A DNA stretch of 47,684 nucleotides. Origin: Candidatus Desantisbacteria bacterium CG2_30_40_21 (GTDB lineage Bacteria > UBA9089 > CG2-30-40-21). A model generated the notes under the pieces. It had not been told where the DNA came from and searched no databases. It worked only from the letters and a program-made list of their open reading frames with translations. Each line of letters opens with the position of its first letter. Positions within the stretch are counted from its first letter, which is position 1. A program made the translations under genes and the position numbers. This document shows, piece after piece, positions 41,561 through 47,684 of this stretch. Location of the stretch: contig MNYI01000174.1 in the NCBI GenBank assembly GCA_001873945.1, positions 1-47,684 of the forward strand. The letters are read 5' to 3'.

Positions 41561-42337
41561 ATGTATTTAACTGAAATCCTAAAGCATAAAACCATAGAGG
41601 TTGCGGAAAGAAAAAACAATGTGCCTCTTGAGGTGTTAAAAGCAAAAAGCTATAGCCTTCTTGTAAGGCGAAGTTTTAAGACAGCTATTTCTTCGACTGA
41701 CGGGATTAACCTGATTGCTGAGGTAAAGAAGGCATCACCATCAGCCGGAGTTATTAGAGAAGACTTTGACCCTATAGCCCTTGCCATGGAATATGAAGAG
41801 GCTGGGGCAAAAGCCATCTCTGTGCTTACAGATGAAAATTTTTTTCAGGGAAGCATGGATATTCTTAAAATGGTAAGGGCAGCCGTTCATATCCCTGTGT
41901 TGTGTAAGGATTTTATAATTGATGAATACCAGATTTATGAGGCAGCCATAGCTGGTAGCGATGCCATCCTTTTGATTGCTTCTGGTCTTTCTATTGGTCA
42001 GATGAATAGGTTTATGGATATTGCACATGCCTTGCAGATGGATTGTCTGGTAGAAACACATTCTACCGATGATGTAGAAAAAGTACTTGAGACTAATGCT
42101 CTGATAATTGGGATAAACAATAGAAACCTCAGGACATTTATTGTCGAACCAAAAACAACCCTGATGCTCAAGGTATTATTACCCCATGGGAAAATAGTGG
42201 TAAGTGAGAGCGGTATATCGTCTCCGGAAATAATATCCCTTTACAGGGAAAAGGGGATTCATGCAGTCCTGATTGGAGAGGCATTGATAAGAAGTAACGA
42301 TATTAAGGCAAAAATAAGGGAGTTGATTGGCAGATGA
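41561..42337 (+). CDS. trpC: Indole-3-glycerol phosphate synthase
   Basis: The 258-residue (beta-alpha)8-barrel enzyme closes the indole ring in tryptophan synthesis. It has the conserved LIAEVKKASPSAGVI, VLTDENFFQGS, VLCKDFIID and INNRNLRTF stretches, and a phosphate-binding SESGISS near the end. It stands alone here; no other trp gene is present in the window. A family J repeat follows its stop by three bases. Confidence 0.96.
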   Translation: MYLTEILKHKTIEVAERKNNVPLEVLKAKSYSLLVRRSFKTAISSTDGINLIAEVKKASPSAGVIREDFDPIALAMEYEEAGAKAISVLTDENFFQGSMDILKMVRAAVHIPVLCKDFIIDEYQIYEAAIAGSDAILLIASGLSIGQMNRFMDIAHALQMDCLVETHSTDDVEKVLETNALIIGINNRNLRTFIVEPKTTLMLKVLLPHGKIVVSESGISSPEIISLYREKGIHAVLIGEALIRSNDIKAKIRELIGR

Positions 42338-42339
42338 CA

Positions 42340-42500
42340 AGCAATGTTATTATTTCGGTAGGACAGGCATTCTTGCCTGTCATCTGCAACAGGACGGGCA
42401 GAAATACCTGTTCTACCGACAATTCTGTTGATAATCGACACCATCTTCTCTATTCCCTTATTCCCCTTTGAACATAAGTTTTGCCATAATGAGAATTGCT
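42340..42500. repeat. Fold-back repeat, family J, copy 3
   Basis: The right half (TTCTGTTGATAATCGACACC, then CATAATGAGAATTGCT) matches the copy at 17550-17775, and it contains the palindrome GACAGGCATTCTTGCCTGTC (42362-42381). The left terminus, AGCAATGTTATTAT, is degenerate. Confidence 0.78.
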
Positions 42501-42551
42501 GCAGCAACAAATTCCTTGCTTTTCGGCTTATTTTATGATATTATAATTATC

Positions 42552-43547
42552 ATGATAACATACAAACATTTTCTCTCTGAATTAAAAAAATCCGAATTAT
42601 TGCCTGTTTATCTTTTGGCTGGTCCAGAGGAATATCTTAAGGAAGAATGTATTAAAATTATCAAGGGTCGATTGTTTACCCCTGGTGATTTGGTTGAGAT
42701 GAATCTTCAAGTAATCTATGGAGATACTAATCAGGCAGTTACAATAATTAATGCTTGCAAAGCCATGCCGTTTGGAGCAAAAAAAAAGCTGGTTATTGTC
42801 AAAAATTTCTCCAAGCTTTCTAAAGAGGATAAAACACAATTAACCCCATACCTTTCATCACCCACAATTCATACCTGTTTAATCCTTATTACAGAAAAAA
42901 TAGAAAAGGATGTTGTCCATGATGGATGTCAGGTAGTAAATTTCTACTCTCTTTATGAATCAGAGGTTAACGATTGGATTGGACAACAGGTGCAGAAATA
43001 TAAAAAAAAGATACGGACAGATGCCAGTCGTCTCCTTGTTTCTAAGGTAGGCACAGGCTTATCAGGATTATCTTCAGAGATAGAAAAGCTATGCCTCTTT
43101 GTAGGAAAAAAGGAACACATTGAGACTATTGATGTAACAGAAGTAGTAAGCAATAACAGGGAGGCTAATATCTTTGAACTCATGGATGCTATTGGACAGA
43201 AAAGGGCGCAGCAGGCTCTAAAGGCATTAAATGATTTGTTGTCTCAAAAAGAAGAGCCAGTAAAGATACTTTTCATGATAACCAGACATCTTCGTAACAT
43301 CTTCAAGCTAAAATTTCTACAAAAGCAAGGCATACCCACCGCCCAGATATGGAAAACACTAAAAATTAATTGGCCTGCTCAACAGACTTCACTGTTGAAA
43401 CAGGCAGAATTTCATCAAGAACAAGACTTAAGGAATGTATTTACCCTCCTTCTTGAGACAGATATCAGCCTGAAAAGTCAGGATCCCAAACTGTATTATA
43501 TAGTTATGGAGGTATTGATTTTCAGGCTTTGCCAGAAAGAAGGATAA
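42552..43547 (+). CDS. holA: DNA polymerase III subunit delta
   Basis: This 331-residue clamp-loader subunit opens the sliding clamp. It has LPVYLLAGPEEYLKEE near the N-terminus, and the domain architecture and length of HolA, with FELMDAIGQKRAQQALKALN in the third domain. ATG 42552 is chosen as the usual HolA start. No Shine-Dalgarno is visible, and a TATAAT-like sequence ends only a few bases upstream, so the mRNA may be leaderless or nearly so. Confidence 0.92.
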   Translation: MITYKHFLSELKKSELLPVYLLAGPEEYLKEECIKIIKGRLFTPGDLVEMNLQVIYGDTNQAVTIINACKAMPFGAKKKLVIVKNFSKLSKEDKTQLTPYLSSPTIHTCLILITEKIEKDVVHDGCQVVNFYSLYESEVNDWIGQQVQKYKKKIRTDASRLLVSKVGTGLSGLSSEIEKLCLFVGKKEHIETIDVTEVVSNNREANIFELMDAIGQKRAQQALKALNDLLSQKEEPVKILFMITRHLRNIFKLKFLQKQGIPTAQIWKTLKINWPAQQTSLLKQAEFHQEQDLRNVFTLLLETDISLKSQDPKLYYIVMEVLIFRLCQKEG

Positions 43548-43869
43548 TCTGTGATATGTCCTCTTCTGACTGGGGATAGGGGGTGGGAAAAATGGAAAAA
43601 TGGGGACAGCGCCCTATTTTTAGAAGAAAAAATAGGGCGCTGTCCCCATTTTTCCCAGCCTTCAATCCAATAGTTCCAAAACCAAACTCCTCAAGTGCAC
43701 AGAGAATATGCTGAGCATTTTGCGAATCAGGATGTACAAGAATGTCGATATCACCTGTATATCGTGGAACTCCATGATATGCAAGTGCGTATGCACCAAC
43801 TATCATGTAATCAACTTTATGTGCGTTGAATAACGCAAGCAGATCTCTGAAGTCTGACTGAACTTCCAT
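43522..43869 (-). pseudogene. Nucleotidyltransferase, truncated by a palindrome
   Basis: Residues 1-68 are a nucleotidyltransferase fold of the MNT/AbiEii-like type: FNAHKVDYMIVGAYALAYHG, then PRYTGDIDILVHPDSQNAQH, with the metal-binding DIDIL. After FGTIGL the frame is encoded by a 26-base-arm palindrome (43596-43653) and ends in unrelated residues, so the C-terminal half is lost. The upstream 60-aa gene overlaps it, as in known two-gene modules. It was probably the toxin-like or transferase half of such a pair. Confidence 0.75.
43596..43653. repeat. Perfect 26-base-arm palindrome, family L
   Basis: Both arms contain GGGGACAGCGCCCTATTTT and pair over 26 bases without mismatch around a six-base loop (43622-43627). 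A half-unit recurs at 44145-44174 and a diverged unit at about 45000-45020. It lies inside the nucleotidyltransferase gene. Confidence 0.9.
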
Positions 43870-43999
43870 TGTATTGTTTCCTCAAAAACTCAACGGCTGC
43901 AACTCGTTCTTCCGGACTCTTAGATAACCAGTAAGTAAGGTTATCCTTGATTTCGGAGTAGTCGCTTAAGTTAACTTTCTTTACAACTTTCTGAATCAT
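43817..43999 (-). CDS. Small partner protein of the nucleotidyltransferase
   Basis: The 60-residue protein MIQKVVKKVNLSDYSEIKDN, with YWLSKSPEERVAAVEFLRKQ, then VRLQRSACVIQR, matches small proteins usually found just upstream of nucleotidyltransferases. It overlaps the truncated transferase gene by 53 bases. ATG 43999 has the better ribosome-site spacing (GAGG, nine bases); ATG 44005 is too close. Its role is unknown. Confidence 0.7.
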   Translation of the reverse strand: MIQKVVKKVNLSDYSEIKDNLTYWLSKSPEERVAAVEFLRKQYNGSSVRLQRSACVIQRT

Positions 44000-44095
44000 G
44001 ATCATCTTCCTCGCATTTTAATCAGCCGTACAATTCCGTTTCTATCGCTTGTCTTTGAGCGTTAGACATCTGTATTACTCACTAAATAAATCTGT

Positions 44096-44177
44096 ATTCC
44101 TGCCGGAGTTTACCCTCGTGAAACTTGTCTTCACGAAAGTGGAAAATGGGGAAAATAGGGCGCTGTCCCCATTTTTC
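44096..44177. repeat. Composite repeat: nested family-A insert unit plus family L half
   Basis: The first part (ATTCCTGCCGGAGTTTACCC onward) is the section nested in the family A copy at 27198. The second (AAAATAGGGCGCTGTCCCCA) is half of the family L palindrome. The downstream cyclophilin stop codon lies at its right edge. The gap 44006-44095 holds nothing else I recognise. Confidence 0.75.
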
Positions 44178-44868
44178 ATTTCCCCGGCATACTCATTACC
44201 GTTACAGTCATAGCTATCTTTTCTAATGGATTATCCTGCGAATCTTTCTGGGCATTGACTATTTTATCCACAGCACTCATCCCATCTATCACCTCTCCAA
44301 AGACCGTATATTGCTTATCCAGAAATGTAGCTGGTGCCACACAGATAAAGAATTGAGAACCAGCACTATTTGGGTCATTAGATCTCGCCATGGAAACAAT
44401 GCCTCGTTGATGAGAACGACTGTTAAATTCAGCATTGATAGTATAACCAGGACCACCTAATCCATCATTCGAACGATCATCGTCCTTAGTATTAGGATCA
44501 CCGCCCTGGATCATAAATCCGGGTATAACCCGATGAAAGGTTGTGTTATTGTAAAATCCTTGTCTGGCAAGTTTTTTGAAATTCTGGACATGATTTGTGG
44601 CATCCTCTTCAAAAAATCTAATTTGTATCTTACCAAACTTAGTGTCAATAACAGCTATTTCTTCTGTTTTCTTTTCAGGTATTTCTTCCTTTATCTCTTC
44701 TTTAATCATGGTACTTGCTCCTTTTTCTTGCGTTTGCGTGCCTGCTATTTCTTGATGAGTTATATCTGCAACTATATCCGTTTGTTTTTCTGTCACCGCT
44801 TTTTTGGCACATCCCATTGAAGCCCATGTAAATAATAGGCATATAAAATAAACACTCAATCTTTTCAT
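44176..44868 (-). CDS. Cyclophilin-type peptidyl-prolyl isomerase, lipoprotein
   Basis: The 230-residue protein has a lipoprotein signal ending WASMGCAKK, a charged linker (about residues 25-70, with EEIKEEIPEKKTEE) and a cyclophilin domain: FHRVIPGFMIQGGDP, GGPGYTINAEF, GIVSMARSNDPNSAGSQFFI and YTVFGEVIDGM. The catalytic arginine is in FHRVIPGFMIQGG. It would speed proline isomerisation in exported proteins. ATG 44868, with AAGGAGG seven bases upstream, is chosen over 44892. Confidence 0.94.
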   Translation of the reverse strand: MKRLSVYFICLLFTWASMGCAKKAVTEKQTDIVADITHQEIAGTQTQEKGASTMIKEEIKEEIPEKKTEEIAVIDTKFGKIQIRFFEEDATNHVQNFKKLARQGFYNNTTFHRVIPGFMIQGGDPNTKDDDRSNDGLGGPGYTINAEFNSRSHQRGIVSMARSNDPNSAGSQFFICVAPATFLDKQYTVFGEVIDGMSAVDKIVNAQKDSQDNPLEKIAMTVTVMSMPGK

Positions 44869-45021
44869 GTAAATCCTCCTTGTGTTTGACATTTCCTAAG
44901 ATTATACCATAAAGTATTAAAATGTCAAGTAAAAAGATTTGGACTGTCAGGGCAAACCGCACCCTAAATTTTTGCCGGATATTTTCCTCCACCGGGGGGA
45001 ATAGGGTGCTGTCCCATTTTC

Positions 45022-46221
45022 TCACATCCCTAATAAGTGTCCTAATTTCTCTTGTTTTGTCTGAAGATAGAACAGGTTATTTTTTGTTGGCGGTATGATA
45101 ATATGTACTCGTTCTACAACAGAAAGTCCATATCCTTCTAATCCAATAATTTTCCGAGGATTATTGGTCATGAGCCGTATTGTTGAAAGGCCAAGATCGG
45201 ATAATATCTGGGCACCAATCCCATAGTCCCTGAGATCTGGCTTGAATCCAAGCCTTTGATTGGCTTCAACCGTATCAAAGCCCTCATCCTGAATAGAGTA
45301 AGCCCTGAGTTTATTAATTAGACCAATACCTCTTCCCTCTTGAAGCAGATACAGCAGTACACCACAACCTTCCTCTTCTATCATGTTCATTGCTTGAACA
45401 AATTGTTGCCCACAATCGCATCTCTGAGATTTGAAGAGATCACCGGTAAGGCATTGGGAATGTACTCGTACCAGAACATTAGCTTTATTTTCAACACATC
45501 CCTTTACTAAGGCAATATGATGCTGGGTATCAAGCACTGATTCATAGCCTATAATAGTAAAATCACCAAAATCTGTAGGCAATTTTGTTTCAGTGACTCT
45601 TTTCACTAACTTTTCCGTTCTTCGTCGATAAGCAATAAGGTCAGCAATGGATATTATCTTCAGATTTCGTTTCTCTGCTACCTCAATCAGCTTTGGAAGC
45701 CTGGCCATGTTGCCATCCTCATCCATGATCTCACATATTACCCCGGCTGGATAAAGTCCAGCCAGTCTTGAGAGATCTACGGCTGCCTCTGTATGACCTG
45801 TTCGTTTTAATACACCACCCTCCTGTGCCCTTAATGGAAAGATGTGTCCTGGTCTGGAAAGATCATTTGATCTGGTTTTTTGGTCCAAAACGCATTTAAT
45901 GGTTGCGGCTCGATCATAGGCAGATATTCCGGTAGTCGTTGTAAATTTGGCATCTATGGATACAGTAAATGCTGTCTCCCGAACATCAGAGGATCCGCTA
46001 ACCATAGGGTTTAATCCTAATTCATCTAATCGTGCTCCAATGATAGGTAAGCAGATAAGCCCCCGGCCATATTTTGCCATAAAATTTATTGCCTCTGGCG
46101 TAGCCTTTTCAGCTGCCATCAGCATATCACCCTCATTTTCCCGATCCTCGTCATCAACGACAATCAGCATCCGACCTGCCTTTATTTCTTCAATAGCCTC
46201 TGGAATAGATGCAAATGGCAT
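45022..46221 (-). CDS. ribBA: 3,4-Dihydroxy-2-butanone 4-phosphate synthase / GTP cyclohydrolase II
   Basis: The bifunctional riboflavin enzyme has 399 residues. The RibB half has VVDDEDRENEGDMLMAAE and RPGHIFPLRAQEGGVLKRTG. The RibA half has VRVHSQCLTGDLFKSQRCDC (zinc cysteines), LLYLLQEGRGIGL and LMTNNPRK. ATG 46221 is selected because GAGGTG lies seven bases upstream; the frame starts with GTG at 46230. It is divergent from hemA, with a good promoter in the gap. No FMN riboswitch was recognised upstream. Confidence 0.97.
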   Translation of the reverse strand: MPFASIPEAIEEIKAGRMLIVVDDEDRENEGDMLMAAEKATPEAINFMAKYGRGLICLPIIGARLDELGLNPMVSGSSDVRETAFTVSIDAKFTTTTGISAYDRAATIKCVLDQKTRSNDLSRPGHIFPLRAQEGGVLKRTGHTEAAVDLSRLAGLYPAGVICEIMDEDGNMARLPKLIEVAEKRNLKIISIADLIAYRRRTEKLVKRVTETKLPTDFGDFTIIGYESVLDTQHHIALVKGCVENKANVLVRVHSQCLTGDLFKSQRCDCGQQFVQAMNMIEEEGCGVLLYLLQEGRGIGLINKLRAYSIQDEGFDTVEANQRLGFKPDLRDYGIGAQILSDLGLSTIRLMTNNPRKIIGLEGYGLSVVERVHIIIPPTKNNLFYLQTKQEKLGHLLGM

Positions 46222-46275
46222 AAATATCACCTCAAAATAGATTGTATGATTAGTAACAGTTTAACCTTATCACCA

Positions 46276-46304
46276 ATTATACATCATTTGATAAAAGAAG
46301 TCAA
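46276..46304 (-). promoter_or_regulatory. Predicted ribBA promoter
   Basis: On the minus strand TTGACT (complement of 46299-46304) and TATAAT (complement of 46276-46281) have a 17-base spacer, 54 bases before the ribBA start. Confidence 0.7.
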
Positions 46305-46349
46305 CTAAAATGTAACGCAGCTGAATATTCAGGAATATGCAAAATATCC

Positions 46350-46378
46350 TTGACAATTCGCAACACTTTGATTATACT
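46350..46378 (+). promoter_or_regulatory. Predicted hemA promoter, very close to the start codon
   Basis: TTGACA at 46350-46355 and TATACT at 46373-46378 have a 17-base spacer. The hemA ATG is at 46388, only nine bases past the -10, so the transcript should begin at or within a few bases of the start codon. Confidence 0.7.
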
Positions 46379-46387
46379 ATATAAATC

Positions 46388-47404
46388 ATGAGAATTTTTA
46401 CCTTTGGATTAAGTCATCATACTGCTGGGATAGAGATACGGGAACAGGTTGCCGTGGAAGGGGACAGGGCTGATGAGGTTTTAAGACTTCTTCATGGTAT
46501 TGCTTGCGAAGTAGTCTTTGTTTCCACCTGTAATCGAACTGAAGTCTATGGGATTTTTAAGGGGACCAAGGAAGAAACGAGGCATAACCTCATTTCTGTT
46601 TTTAGTCAATACTCAAAACTTCCCTTTGAGATTCTTGAAGAAAAAAGCTATTTTTCTATTGACCATGAGGCAATAAGGCACTTATTTCGAGTAATATCCA
46701 GTCTGGATTCGATGGTTGTTGGTGAAAATCAGATAACTGGTCAGATAAAGGCTGCCTATAACCTTGCTAAACAGCATCACACTGTGGGACCAATCCTTCA
46801 TCAATTATTTTCTCATGCCTTTTCCGTGGTAAAAGGGGTAAAAACAAAAACAGGTATTGGCAGGGGAGCTGTTTCTGTAAGTTCTATTGCTGTTGATCTG
46901 GCAGAGGATATTCTTGATGGTCTTGCTGGCAAGACAGCCATGATTATTGGTGCTGGCAAGACAAGCAAACTAACCCTTAAACACCTTATCTCTCATGAAT
47001 GCAGTACTATTCTGGTAACTAATCGTTCCTTTGAACAGGCACAACGATTGGCTGAAGAATTCTCTGGCAAAGCAATCAGATTCGATGACTTTTTATGCGA
47101 AATGCAGTTCGTAGATATTATCATCTCCTCCACCTCTGCTCCACATCATATTATCAAATATCAACAAGCCCTAGTTGTTATGAATAAAAGGGCTAATCGT
47201 CCTCTGCTTTTTATTGATCTTGCTGTCCCCAGGGATATTCCAGAAGAGATACTGGAAATAGATGGTGTCTTTCTCTATACCATAGATGACTTAAATATTG
47301 TCGCAGAAAATAATCTCGCCAAAAGAAGGGCAGAGGTATTAAAGGCAGAAGGTTTAATTGAGCAGCATATGGTTGGGTTGGATAAATTTTTTTATAGGGG
47401 ATAG
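46388..47404 (+). CDS. hemA: Glutamyl-tRNA reductase, C-terminal domain missing
   Basis: HemA reduces glutamyl-tRNA to glutamate-1-semialdehyde, the first step of tetrapyrrole synthesis. The catalytic Cys48 lies in VVFVSTCNRTEVYG. LDSMVVGENQITGQIK is the tRNA-binding region, and the NADPH domain has AMIIGAGKTSKLTLKHL. The frame ends at residue 338, shortly after the connecting helix, whereas most HemA proteins have about 420 residues with a C-terminal dimerisation domain. The stop TAG uses the first base of a fold-back repeat, so the gene may have been truncated by its insertion. No ribosome site is visible, consistent with a leaderless transcript. Confidence 0.93.
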   Translation: MRIFTFGLSHHTAGIEIREQVAVEGDRADEVLRLLHGIACEVVFVSTCNRTEVYGIFKGTKEETRHNLISVFSQYSKLPFEILEEKSYFSIDHEAIRHLFRVISSLDSMVVGENQITGQIKAAYNLAKQHHTVGPILHQLFSHAFSVVKGVKTKTGIGRGAVSVSSIAVDLAEDILDGLAGKTAMIIGAGKTSKLTLKHLISHECSTILVTNRSFEQAQRLAEEFSGKAIRFDDFLCEMQFVDIIISSTSAPHHIIKYQQALVVMNKRANRPLLFIDLAVPRDIPEEILEIDGVFLYTIDDLNIVAENNLAKRRAEVLKAEGLIEQHMVGLDKFFYRG

Positions 47405-47598
47405 TAACTACTCAGGTAAAGTAATTCACCACGGAGAACACATAAGTTGATAGGTTGATATGTTGATGAGTTTATAGATTAAAGGAACACAGATTCATAA
47501 TTCATAAACATTTCCTATCAATTCATCCACTTATCAACCCATCAACTATTCAACTTATCAACTTTTTGTGTTTTCGTGCCTTTGTGGTGAGTAGTTAC
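47404..47598. repeat. Fold-back repeat with GTAACTACTC termini
   Basis: The ends GTAACTACTC (47404) and GAGTAGTTAC (47598) are inverted, and the arms continue with AAGTTGATA/TATCAACTT and GTTGATG/CATCAAC. Another GTAACTACTCA follows at 47609. It forms the 3' boundary of the shortened hemA. Confidence 0.82.
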
Positions 47599-47663
47599 AT
47601 GTAAGCGTAACTACTCAAGGGTAGCCAGAATACAGATTCTTCATCTTAGGAAGTGCAATACCC

Positions 47664-47684
47664 ATGAATAAAAATGCAGCTATA
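47664..47684 (+). CDS. Start of a next gene, cut by the window end
   Basis: ATG 47664 follows AGGAAG by nine bases and reads MNKNAAI up to the last base. It is too short to identify. It may be the first codons of the gene after hemA, or chance. Confidence 0.25.

Noticed and set aside
46222..46349. FMN riboswitch upstream of ribBA
   Set aside because: The leader is only about 50 bases from the predicted start of transcription, too short for the FMN element, and none of its conserved blocks is seen.
1..47684. tRNA or rRNA genes and transposase genes
   Set aside because: No tRNA-like TTC-loop with matching arms, rRNA-like sequence, or transposase reading frame was found by eye; a covariance-model search would be needed to be certain about small RNAs.

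Overview
The window looks like the chromosome of an uncultured, AT-rich (about 40% GC by eye), diderm, anaerobic bacterium. An outer membrane is implied by a FadL-family porin and a TolC-type efflux protein. Anaerobic, iron-sulfur-rich metabolism is implied by a four-subunit pyruvate:ferredoxin oxidoreductase, two radical SAM proteins, HdrD-type proteins and DsrE/TusA sulfur carriers. I cannot place the phylum from sequence alone; a candidate phylum is more likely than a well-sampled group, and this is a guess.

Left part (about 0.5-11 kb, minus strand): one long gene array for protein-bound sulfur handling. In transcription order it runs Rrf2 regulator; DsrE and DsrF-like; DsrE, DsrF-like and DsrH-like; TusA; DsrH-like, DsrE and DsrF-like; TusA; a membrane HdrE/HdrD-type iron-sulfur fusion protein; a GcvH-like lipoate-binding protein (LbpA type); a single-CCG-domain protein; a DsrC-like protein broken by a frameshift; a LipS-type radical SAM protein; and a lipoate ligase fused to DUF116. 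This resembles the lipoate-dependent sHdr sulfur-oxidation gene neighbourhood, but the HdrA-containing cytosolic complex is absent and a membrane HdrD-like protein stands in its place. A divergent LysR gene, also frameshifted, sits across the promoter region.

Middle (12-29 kb): an M16 double-domain protease, aspS, then an accessory stretch (17.1-21.2 kb) with an orphan antitoxin and toxin stub, higBA, a DUF262 nuclease-like gene and a VapC-type pair. After that come a FadL-like porin, a zinc alcohol dehydrogenase, pabB, pncC, a DUF362 protein and a B12-binding radical SAM protein.

Right part (29-47.7 kb): a MarR-TolC-adaptor-RND efflux operon interrupted by a YhcG-type nuclease gene; porGDAB on the minus strand; a MurJ/MviN-like flippase; trpC; holA; a nucleotidyltransferase pair broken by a palindrome; a lipoprotein cyclophilin; ribBA; and hemA, which ends abruptly at a fold-back repeat.

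The other striking theme is repeats. Most intergenic gaps hold short fold-back (MITE-like) elements of many unrelated families. Some are present in two or three copies, one copy is nested, and several are associated with truncated genes (hemA, a toxin, a nucleotidyltransferase) or with in-frame peptide insertions (PabB). No transposase gene, CRISPR array, rRNA or tRNA was seen.
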